Of a stretch of DNA of 64,000 nucleotides, positions 1-11,500 are shown piece by piece. Within the stretch, counting starts at the first letter, position 1. Each line of letters opens with the position of its first letter. The notes beneath the pieces were generated by a model. The model was given only the letters and a program-made list of their open reading frames with translations. It ran no database searches and was not told the DNA's origin. The translations under genes and the position numbers were made by a program. The stretch spans positions 3,001,263 to 3,065,262 of the forward strand of contig CM073330.1 in assembly GCA_037043015.1 (NCBI GenBank), given 5' to 3'. The stretch is from Bryum argenteum. Taxonomy: Eukaryota; Streptophyta; Bryopsida; Bryales; Bryaceae.

Positions 1-105
1 GTGGCACTGAAACCAGGAGGTGCTGTCAGCAGGCGACACTCTTTAGAGCGGACGAAAAAAGTAGGGTCTGCGGGTAAAGGACTAACTTAGGGCTTGACAT
101 TGCAG

Positions 106-3077
106 GTCAAGCACATTGAGGCAACGGCACCGTCGTTACTGAGCAAGATTGAAGCTGCGGCAAATTCATTCTCTGGGGAAGACAACCACGCAGTTTGTTC
201 CCCGAGTTGGAAACATAGAGGGAACGAAATAGCTGCAGCAGTAGGTGTTGCAGTGCGGAAAACTGTGGATTCATTGATGGCTCCCTTGGATGAAAGGGAA
301 GCAGCAGAATACTTCGAGAGCCCGGTAGCCAAGCAACGGGTGGCAGGTATCTCCATAGATGCACCACAATTTCTAGCTCAACAGCTTCTTGGACAGCTTG
401 AGAAGGCTGCTGCTAAGGTAACTCCCATCTGGAAGATGTCAGGAGTCTTGTGTGCTTCTCATTTCTGTTATCTATATTTGGTCATGATTTCATGGCGATA
501 TGGCGCGTGTCGTCTTATTACCGAAGTTCAGACTTGGATCGGCATCTCTCTATTTTCAAGAAGTGTGATCACTCCATCTTTGGTCGAGGGAGCTATCTTT
601 ACATTGATCATATATCACACAGTGCTATTTTCGTCATTTCGTCACGTAGTCTCAGGCTGTACTGATTTGAGAATGTTGTTACTTCTTTAGATCGCAGGGA
701 TGGAAGTGCAGATGATCAGTTTGAAACAAAGTGTGCGCGAGAGTGAAGTCCAACGAGAGAAAGCTGAGCTCAAGCTTGCGGAGGCGATAGCCCGTGACCA
801 CCATAACCAGGTAGTTGAACTATTCCAGACATTTGAACTGAGGAAATTGAACTGTTAAACTACAGCTCTACTTGTTGAGCGAAGAACAACTCGATTTCGT
901 TTTGTCTATTATACCTGTAATTTACTCCAACATATGATTGCAGGAAAAATTTGAACGCGAAATGAGCGAGCTTACAACAAAGCTCAGAGAGAAGGAGTCT
1001 GCTTACGACGACTTAATGCGTAGCCGGAAGGTACTTGGTTCGATTTCAGGCATCTAAGTAGTTAAAATTTCGTGTATCATGTCTCTCCAAACATATATTA
1101 ATGCAACCGCACTATGATCAAACTCATTGCCATAAGTTCCTGCAAGGCTTAGCAGAGGGATTGAATTTCCACGGTACAACGTACACTTCTCATCGAGATT
1201 TTCAGTACATCCATGTTTTTCTTCAAATTGGTTCAGTACATCCATGTGACTCAAGTTTGTCTTGAGACGTGCAGGTTATGTTTCTAGTGAAATCGAAGGA
1301 GATAGCCGAGCTGAAGAAAGATTGCGAAAGACGTGATGTCGCTTTGGATGACATTACGGCTGCCGCTCAAGCAACTCGAGAAGCAAGCGACCAGGTAACG
1401 CATTGACCCCTATAAGCCGATCTTCATTTCCAAATCGACCTCGTTCATCTGATAGAATCAAGAAAGAAAGGGTGGACACGTTCAATGATCTTATGACCCC
1501 CAACCTTTCAAATCTTCAAATTGGTTCGTAAAATAGACAAATAATTCTCGGCTGATTGGTGTGAACCATTGCGCAGAGATTGGCAGTCTTGGAAGATATA
1601 TGTCGACGCAAGGATTCTGCAATTCAAGAACTTAAAGAAGAAATAATAGCTCTGGAGGACAAGGTAAAATCTACTCCATCGGCTCACAGTTATTCGTGTC
1701 AACGATAACCTCGTAATGCATCGTTCGATCTTCAAGCAACTGAGCGTATGTCCTTGCTATTACTAATTTTTTCCTCTTCTAGGCCGTGAACTTGACACTC
1801 GCTTGTATTGGCAGGTCTATGAGCTGGAGCTCCGGTCTCCTCTCCTGCTTCGTGGCAATCACAGACGGAGTGCCTCCTTTCTCCGCTCAACGTCCGAAGA
1901 AGCAGTATCACTTGAAGATAGATTCAATGGAATCTGTCGTGAAAGGGAGCAAGTGCAGGATCTTTCAGTTCCCCAAAAATCTGTAACTCTCCAATCCAAA
2001 ATTGATGACGCTTCTAGCCACCCACAATCACCCCGAGGATTTGCAGCTTCAGACATGGACTTTGGTGCTACAGCTAATGTATCTCCGGACTTGATAACAC
2101 AAAACTTTTTGCCGGTCTCACGCACCATGGCTGAGAACTCCACTTGTGTAAGAGACTCCACTTGTGTACGAGACTCCACTTGTGTACGAGACTCCACTTG
2201 TGTACGAGACTCCACCTGTTCCTTGCCCAATAGGGCGAATGTGTATTCTTCTTCAGCAAGGCCCTTGGCGGCGTCCATTGATGGAAGTATATTCCCTGAT
2301 TCGACGTTGTTCGATGACTTTTTGGAGGTGGAAAACTCCCTGCAAGCCCTTGAGGCGGATCACGATCTCCTGCTCGATAGAGACTTCTGGACACCAAGCA
2401 ATGGTGACTCTCTTCGATTTGCACAAGAAAATCCGGTCACAGCGAATGGCAAGCCAAGTTCACACGGACTTCAGCAGCTGAGGAACATGACATTAGGTAA
2501 ATTCCGACCTACTGGACTACAGTATTGTAAAATAAACTGCCTTCCTCCGAGCTGCTTTTGCTAATTTCATGCATCTGATGCATTTGAATGTGCCACCCTG
2601 ATGTTCATAATATGATATGGTTTCTCGTCAAAAATTTCTTCAATAGACACGAAACTCGCATCTGCGTACCAACAATGCTCTTGTTGTGCAGGCACAGGCA
2701 CAGCCCCCGAATCGGCTGGTAGCAACTCCAGGGTTCCAAACTCGCAACACTCAAGAGCGAAGTTCATCTTCACTGCAGCAGATCAGAACAAAAAGCCGGC
2801 GAGCGGAGTGTTGCGTCCAACAAAAGCCAGCTTCCTCAAAGCACAAGGCAAGACTAGAGCTACCAAGAAAGAGAAGGATCCTTCTCCCGGTGAAGAGATC
2901 AACTGGGTGAACGCCGAAGTTCTAGCTTCTCTAGAATTCAACGGCTCTTTTAATGGCTCTCTCAATTCTCGGCGTGCATCAAACGCATCTAGTGATCATG
3001 TCAAGGAAACAAGTGGTTTGAAACAACCTTTCAAGGAGAACAACAACAAAAATATGAGGAGAACAAGGTGGCAGTGA
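106..3077 (+). CDS. Coiled-coil protein of unknown function, 3' part of gene (5' end outside window)
   Basis: Seven exons join in one frame: 106-417, 691-810, 944-1030, 1275-1394, 1577-1663, 1815-2496 and 2692-3077 (597 residues, stop TGA at 3075-3077). Each begins after AG and ends before GT, and all junctions but one are phase 0. The first exon opens at an acceptor, so the start codon lies upstream of the window. Residues about 100-230 are rich in Glu, Lys, Arg and Leu with heptad-like spacing (for example ELKKDCERRDVALDDI and IQELKEEIIALEDK), indicating a coiled coil. The remainder looks disordered: a Ser-rich stretch, then a DSTCVR hexapeptide repeat, and a basic C-terminus ending MRRTRWQ. 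I do not recognise the family. Coiled coil followed by a basic Ser-rich tail suits a cytoskeletal or scaffold protein, but that is only inference. Confidence 0.75.
2132..2222 (+). repeat. 18-bp coding minisatellite (DSTCVR repeat)
   Basis: About four and a half near-perfect copies of an 18 bp unit (core ctccacttgtgtacgaga) lie inside the large exon of the coiled-coil gene. They encode consecutive Asp-Ser-Thr-Cys-Val-Arg hexapeptides. The unit is a multiple of three, so copy number can change without breaking the frame. Confidence 0.9.
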
Positions 3078-5538
3078 GGGACTGACTGACTCCGCCAATT
3101 TTGCACCAAACGTAGTATTCGTGTTGTACCATAATGTGGCATCTCGCCAACTCCTCGAGGTACTTCCATACTTCCAGAGGCTCTCTTGTACCATACTTGT
3201 ACATTCTCAGAACCTAAGCTTCACACATTTTGGGGTGAAATCTGGGTGAGTCATGTCTTACTTGCCGAAGTTGATTGCGTATGGAAGGATAGTTGAGAAT
3301 GTCCTGCTTTAGTTCGTTCATGAAGTACATTGTATAGAAGCTGTCATCGCAATCAGTCTCCGGAATAAGAAGCACCTGATCAAAACTTGCTTCGTTCATA
3401 TTCTTTCTCATCTCCCCTCAGTGACTTTCTTGGGCAGTCTTAAGTTCCGACAAGGGATCCCTCACAAGTTCAGTCGAGGAGCATGAGTTGTACTGAAAGT
3501 GAGAAATTGTGTTTTGAAGGGTGGATTACAGTGCAAGAGGAACTCGTAACACATGAATGTGAATGTAGGCAAATGACCTTGTCTATGACAGTCCCTCATA
3601 GGATCATACTACTGAACCAGTTGCCTAATGAGAAAGATTCAGCCGTCTGAGTTCATTTTCCAATGAGCTCCTCATCTACAGCATCACACTTACAGCATCG
3701 CCTACCAAATTCCATAACTCCTTAGGACATTAAACTTATGTTTCCTTTGCTATGAGGCCTCCACAAGCTTTGCACATTCTTCAGAATATATTTCCTTGCT
3801 TACATGTGTAGTTTTTGAGCATGTTACCTTACCAAATGATGCTTACAACATTCTGTTAACAATGACTTATCCTTTACCAATTAAACACTTTGCGAAAAGA
3901 AAGGGATAGTTCTAAAAAGAAGTTAAGTACAAGAGAAAGATCTAAGGTAGAGGCACTTAACCTGGTTTCGCACCTTATTCTCAATTGTACTTGAAATATG
4001 AGCTAGCAATTCATAATGTAGTCAAATGAGATATGACTTGTAACAGTCCATTTTCAAACCCAATGAGAGTGCTTATATTTCCTAAATGGGCTCTTAAATG
4101 GGTGCAAAGGCCTTACATTGAGAGTTAGCGTACTCCTCTCAAAACTTTTGTGGCAAGTAACATTGCAGCATTGTGGAGGTAAAGTTACCGATCCTAGCAA
4201 AAAAAGAGGGTGAGGGTGATCGACTTTTCCTCTTGGGTTCATTTCAGCGATCTAAACACTTTCTAGGGTATGAAAATCTGCCCTATTATGAATTCTCCTA
4301 AACTCGTTTAGAAGGCCCCATTATAAACCAAAATATCCAATGTAGGCTTGCCAAGTGGGTGTATGAACTTTATATTACAAGGCCCAATCCACGGTCCACT
4401 TCGTAAATTAGGGCTTGAATTAAGGCCCACTATAACTCCAAATGGGCCATATGTCAAGTCAACCATAGGTTAAAGTGGCTCTAAGTTTGGATTATAAAGC
4501 ACAAAGAGATAGTGGGCAAAAAACCTGCTCAAACTCTCGAGTGGTACCAATAATCACCCACTACGATGAGATTTGCAAGAGGTAAGTTGATATTTCGATG
4601 TGCTCATTAAGAACATTATGGATTATGGACTACACCATTTTGAAAAACCCTACAAGTCAAACTTCAAAATTCACAACAAAATCTTGACGAGTTCAAAAAT
4701 GATTATTCTTATTCGTCCAATCTTATACTTACTTTGCCCATGCATACAAATTGTTGGCATAGGTAACTTCACTACATATTTGCCAGGCTGAATTCTGAGC
4801 AAGTTACCTTACAAGACAAGAAGCATTAAGGTAGAGGCACCCATTCCCGACCGGCAACCAATAACCGATCAAGCCCAATTCCTAGATTTTGAAAGAACAG
4901 ATGTACCTCATTTGTATATTTGAGCATGTGATCGGCTTTAGGTTCCAAGCAACTTTTCACTTTAAACAATTATAACTATTTGGATAATGCAAATAAAATC
5001 ATGAAACTTTTTGCATTCAACAAGAACCTTATGTTTGCACACATGAAAAAATTCTAAAAATATATATATACCTTAATATCATGTGCTAAAATCCTTAAGT
5101 GGTCGGTTATAGGTGCCTCTACCTTAGAGGAAGCTGCACCTGAAACATATGCACGACGGTCATGGAAACATCTGAATAAGCTCTAGTAATAGCCAAAAGA
5201 GACAAACAGACAGTAAACTTGCAATAATGTACCCATGTATGGAAATGGGTCGTCATAATACCGAGGGACCAGCACGAGGTCGGTCTCAATACAGTCTACA
5301 AAGTTACGAGTACAAAATAATGTAAGCAGGATGACCCCCTTTCCCAAATACTCCTCAAGCAACTGAACTAGGATGATCAACCTCCTTCCCATGGCTAAAG
5401 TAGAAGCCTCCACACAACCTTCCAGTTTCAATACAAAGTTGAATGTACAAACCTGCTAAACCTGAAACTAAGGCACATTATCTCTACACTGAAGGCTGCT
5501 GTGTCCAAAAGTTGGAATCATACTAAACCACTCCATCC
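3078..5538. other. Intergenic region between two convergent genes
   Basis: The coiled-coil gene and PDS5 end toward each other across this 2.46 kb. The first few hundred bases are probably 3' UTR. The rest is AT-rich and holds one inverted-repeat element (4827-5126) and a stray copy of its terminal sequence at 3943. No credible coding exon was seen. Confidence 0.6.
4827..5126. mobile_element. 300-bp MITE-like element with about 26-bp terminal inverted repeats
   Basis: The left end reads taaggtagaggcacc followed within a few bases by ccgacc. The right end is its reverse complement (ggtcggttataggtgcctct then acctta), with about 22 of 26 positions matching. The interior is AT-rich and non-coding. 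A third copy of the terminus, without its partner, begins at 3943. No clear target-site duplication was found, so the superfamily is open. Confidence 0.6.
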
Positions 5539-8500
5539 TCAACTAGTTGCTGCAGATTTTGGCTTCTTGCTCCGGGTTCTCCAATTGTCCTGCCAGAATC
5601 AAACAAAGACTCTCAGTCATTTGTTCTTTCCTTAATGAGAATCGAGTGGAGGAGGTCTAAATGCAGCTTACCAAGGGCTCATCATCTTCTGTATTGCCCA
5701 CACCCTTTGCTTCCTCGGACTTCTCTTCCAAACTCTCCTTGGCACTTGCAGTTACTGAATCTTTGGACGTGGTTTTCTCCGCTTTACCTTGCTTCCCACC
5801 TGGAGCTGCATTTGATAAGAAAGACGATGGTGTCATACAAAGCCCGGCGTGTGTGTCTCCAAGCACCAGGAAAGTAGTATTCCGACAAACGAAGTGAAGC
5901 AGCAACTATTAACGTGACTGAGCGGCATTACCTTTTGTAGGAGTAGTTTTTTGTTTCTTCGCTTCAGGTTCAGCCTCTACCTCGTCGAACTCAAACTCTT
6001 CGTTCGCTGACTTTTCTTTTGATTTGGCTGCTTTCGGAGATTTCACGGCATCCTTGGGTTTGGGTCCTGGCTTAGCTCCTGACTTAACTGGCTTGACTTC
6101 TTTTCTATAAAACAAGACCGCCACTAATTGGATCAGTAGAAGAACTACCTTCAACTTTGGGACCTGAAAGTGGAAATGCACCAGCGACTGGTAACAACAT
6201 ATTTCAGTGCTATGTTGGTACTATGATATTACAGGAGTTAAGGAATTCCGAGAGTGAGGAAATTTACGAGGTATCAGGTGTTTTGGCTGCCTCGTCTTGA
6301 TGTGCTGGTGGGGTCCTCGCAGTCACCTTCAATTTCTTCGGCTCCGGACTGACAAGAGAAATTTATCCTTGGTGATTGTCAATGGGCGGATCTTTTCAGT
6401 GATCGCATGTTAAATCACAGCGTTAAATACAACTATTGCTTCCACGAAAGATTCCACTATTCCACTACCAACATAAAATGAAAAATCCTATACAAGCATC
6501 GAAAAGATGAGACGTACTATTTCGTCCCAGAGAGCGTTGCTGGGGGAGTAGCAGTCGGAGTCTGCAAGGACAATCAAGCCTGAATGTTAAAATGATAACT
6601 ACTGCAAAAAGCTTACAACATGCTTTAACAACTACTGCAGAACAGTTCAACAACAAAATGAAGTATTCTATTCTTAAATGAAGAACTTAAGGGTCCAATT
6701 CCTACCTTCTCCTTCTTCGCAGAGGTCTTGCCTTGTTTGCCAATCAACTCCCACCGTTCTTTCGCCAGGTTGAGAATTTCTTCTTCCCCATCGTGATACA
6801 AGATCTAGCAAAAGGACTCCACTAGTTAAAGGAAGATCAAGGCTCCAGCTAGTTGGAGTAAATTTGAAAATGTACAATGCCCCAAGACTGTATACTGGAA
6901 ATAAGAGTCATAAACGACAAATCACAAAACAAACGCAATGACATGAAGTTGCTTAGAGCTTGTTTTACCTTGTGCTTTTTCTTCTTAGCATCATAGTGCA
7001 GAACTTCACCTTTGTAAAACCTGTCAGAGTGAGTTTCGTCAGACATGGAGACAACGAAAATCAACAAGTTGAACACAGCACAAGAAGAAAGTCTAGAGAA
7101 CATAAACATTAAGTACATAATCCTCCTTAACCATGTCTACTCGCAAGATACTCACTGTTTATCCAAAGGCCACCAAACTTTGATGCCGAAACCAACAATA
7201 GACTCGTCAGCACCTCGTTCGCCTTCAGCCTTCCAAGTAGGACTACCACTCTGCACAAAGAATGCAATTAATGTCAAGATACGTAGGTAAGAGCTGCACA
7301 AATGCTGGAAAAAATGGACGGTCTCAGGGCATGACTAGTCACAACTGAAATATACTCGAGAAGATCAAAAGTGGCAATGACATAATGAGTACCGACTTTT
7401 CTGCCAACAAAATAACCACAGAAGGGACCTCAAGGTTCTCACCTTTTCGTTAGGGGTTCCTTTCTTGGCCGATTTTTCCAGAGTCCCCACCTGCAATCCC
7501 ATTGGTTTTAATTGCAAAGCTGAACATACTGATCCACACGCCAATTACTTAGAAGGAAATGCATTTGACAGAAGCCTTTGAATGACGTCAGGACGAAATG
7601 TACCTTCTTTTTCTGTCCACTTTTCTCCTCCTCGTCAGTTTTAGGTTTAGCAGGGCGGCCCCGTTTCTTGCCAGTGGATTCATTGGTGGATCGTGGCTCA
7701 CTAGAGACTGGCTTTCCTTTCTTGGCTGAGATAGTGGGTGTAGTATCCGAAGACGGTCCTGCCAGATCATCCCCACTGACTGCTGCATCTGAATCCTTCC
7801 TGCCCGAGCCCTTAGGTCGACCACGTTTGCGCTTCGAAGGAGTATTCTCATCCAACTCCTCTTCAGGTTCTTTCTCCAATTTTCCTGCTTTTTTAGCAGG
7901 CTCGTTCTTGTCGACTGACTTCCTACCACCACGTGAAGGACCCTTTATTATGACTCCTCCAGTTCCGGTGGATCCAGCACCTCTAGCTGGTTTGTCAGTT
8001 TCAACTTTTCCTTTCTTCGGCGTGGGCTCGGTGTGCTCCACCTCCGCTTCTGTGTCTGACACAGCATCTCCGTTGTCGACCCGTTTCCCTCGTTTGCGGT
8101 TCCGAGGGCTAGCAGGCTACAAGGGGAAAAAATGCTTTCAGTGAGAAAATCAATCAAATGTACAGCATGAAGTGTTTCCCACCGAAGATTAAAGGCTGTA
8201 CCTCAAGAAAACATCAGACTCTTCATCGAGAACTGCTCCCTTAACAAACTATGCTACATGAGACACGTACGAACAGAACGATGTTTAGAATATACTCAGT
8301 AAGTTACCTGGCCAGATTTTGAAGTTCCAACTTTAAATTTTGCCAACACGTCCTTGTCGGTAAAGCAAGGCGGCAGATGGCTGCCATCCACCTGCAAGAA
8401 TTCGACTTTTAGGCCAGATATATGATACTGGATCACATAGAAACAAATCACTTTTGTGATCTGGAGAGATTTGATTAGGCAGATATCCAAAGTCAAATAA

Positions 8501-11500
8501 TTTACTGATTGCAATAAACGACTACTTGCCTTTGGAGATTCTTCTGGCACTGATTTCTTCTCCTCAGTTTTGTCTTCCCCACCAACTGCAGCAGCTGCTT
8601 CACCTGATTCAGGACCTTTGGATGCGGTTTCGTTCGATTTAGAGACTGAATTCGGGGCTTCTGATGCCACGGGAGTGTCACTTTCAGCCGCCTTATCTTC
8701 ATTCGGTTTCGAAGCCATAGATTCGTCTGACTCATGTGCCTTGGAAACTTCCGGCTCAGTTGTATTGTTTTCATTGGATTCCGTCTCCATGGGTTCATCG
8801 GTCTTGGAATTGTTTGCCTCAGCTGCATTGTGTTCATTTGCCTCCTGGGCTTTAGATTCAGTCGTATCAGCAGCCTTCGAATTATTAGTTTCAGCCTCCT
8901 TAGATTCAGGAGCACTTGATTCAGTTGCCTTTGGTTCAGGAACCTCCTTAGGCGCAGAGGCCTTCACTTCAGCTGTCTTTGGATCACCATTCCTAGATGG
9001 GGCTGTCTTCGCTTCAGTAGGCTTTATTTCGGGTACCTTGTACACGGAGGCTGGAAGTGGAATAACACCTGGATACGACTCGACAAGCTTCTTCTTTTGT
9101 TGCGCAATGTCCTTCGTGATCATTATAGCAATGTCACAAATTGCGTATAAAGTCTGAAAATAATCGACAAAGCATCGCTGTTAGTGATTCCAACCACACA
9201 AATCAGCAATGCTCAAAGACCAGTACCTACACCGTAAATTCAAGCACTTATAAATCACAGCTTACTCTGTGTGGCACCCAAATTACGTAAATTACAAAGA
9301 GACGCTTAAGAAGCTTAGACACCGGTGAAAAGCCTCTGCGGCGTGACAAGAGTAACTACAAACCTCAGTCTTAGTCTTGTCGACAGCATTTGTACATCCT
9401 TTGATAGTACGCAAAATTGCAAGGATCAAAGGCAGATTGTCGCCATCCTTTCCAGGCTCACTCTTTCCCTCTGCGTCTTGATAGATGAGTGCCCTTAAAA
9501 AGAACAACAACTCCCTGCCATTTAAGTACCAAACAACACAATGAGTGCTACACACTGTGATGGCCAATTCTCTCATCTAAGACAAAAGCGTCGGGTTTGC
9601 CTGAAAATACCAAAGACGTTTTTGGAGAGATGAAATCCATAAACAATATTAAATGCTTAATCACTGTAGTCTTTAACACATACAACCCACAGTAACAGCA
9701 CTGAATGAATCAGAAAGACAGCTCTTAAAGCAACCAAATCTGAAAAAAAAAGTACCTGTAGAATGGTTTATAGGCTGATGGCTCTGGCTGAAGGCCTCCG
9801 GAAACTACTGGATAGTTGGGATGGTGAGCCAACACATGCACGAGATACACGAGAGCATATTCCGGGTGCAGTGTAATCGTTGCCCTCTCTGATTGCCCGG
9901 TCACTGTTTTGTAAGCTTCTTTACGATAGTCTTCTACAAAATCGACCATAAAGCGTCTAGCCTGCATGGTCATAAAATACAAGAGCATCACATAATTCAT
10001 TCAAAGCACATAGCAACGAACTACCGCCGGATGATGACACCCAGAGAGAAATACAAATTGTTACTACTCACCAACTAGATCAAAGCCAAAACTAATTACG
10101 CAAGCATGCTGGCGGTTGAGCAGAACAAAAGCAAGACTTTACCTCCAGAGCATTCTCTTTCACAGTATCCACTGCACAAAGAGCGTATGCACTGGCATAC
10201 TTTAAATTAAGTGTCCGATCCTTCAAATAGTGGTGAATTTTCCTTAAAAGTGCACGTCGGACATGCGCGGCTTGATCCTGCAGGGACAAAACTTGACGCG
10301 TAAGTATCCGTTCTGATTCTAATCTTTAGATCAGGGCGAACTCATCAGCTAGTGCTCAGTAATTACATTTCCTCTAATTCACATCGCACACATGTGAAAG
10401 ATAATGGATGTTTGGAGTAATAAAGTAAACTGCCGAATTAAAAGTAGTTGCCTGACCGCATCTGAACTAGTCCTAAAGCAAAACGAAACAAACCTGCACT
10501 GTCATGACCACCATGTGAAAAACGTCAATAGGAATCTGACTATCCCAGCGCCGAGCCAATCTCAATACACCCTTAGAAGCTGCCAATCGCAGATGGGCTT
10601 TATCTGCGTCACTGAATGAAAGAAAAGATAAATTTAGATAAAAATCTTAAATATTAAAGAGGGAACATCTCTACGTATCTGAAGTGTCCCTACAATAGAA
10701 TGTAGCTGACCTTGTTTTCATATCATCAGCTATTTCTCCGCAAGCAAGAATCTTCACAAGAACTTTGAGAAGCCCTGGAAGCCTTGTACGTTGGTGTGCA
10801 TTCATTTTGGGAAGGAAACTCTTCACCAAGGCTTTGAGCGCATAGATCTGCATACTCGTCAAGTTTGAGTAAAGTCAAAACCACAAAAGAATAGAATCCG
10901 CATCAAGGTCACAAAAACGGTCCAGAATTTAAATTACACGATAGCGATGCTCACTTTTAGAAGCACATGATCACTTGGAGTATCACTGTCAGCAACAAAT
11001 TCAGTAACCTCCTGCAAAAACTCCACAGATTCGGTCATAAATATAGTCTGACCGTAGTTATTGAAGCTCGACAAAGAATTTATTGAAACTATTAGAAGTA
11101 ACTCTCCAGAATCAAAGGGGATACTTCATAGCAGGTAATAAAATAGTTGCTACGAAAATGCAAACCTTTCATTTATTTGAAAAGAAACTCATTACTCAGT
11201 GATATTCTTACCTGTGGACCTGGTCGTCTAAGAACATTCCGAACAACAAACTTGATGATGTCGTCCTCTCTGGTTTCGAAGATAGGCATTGCATTTTGTG
11301 CAATACAGCCCAAAGATTGCAAAACTGTAGCAAGATGCGTGTTGTCTTCCAGTTTATCCACCAGCCTCTGTCACATGCAAAAAGAGCACCAGGAGTTGTC
11401 CGACAAAGTAAATTCCAGGTACACTGCTATACTTGCCAGTCAGTTCTTATCACAAAATTTAAATAATCAAATGACTAGAAGGATACACAGCATACCCCGT

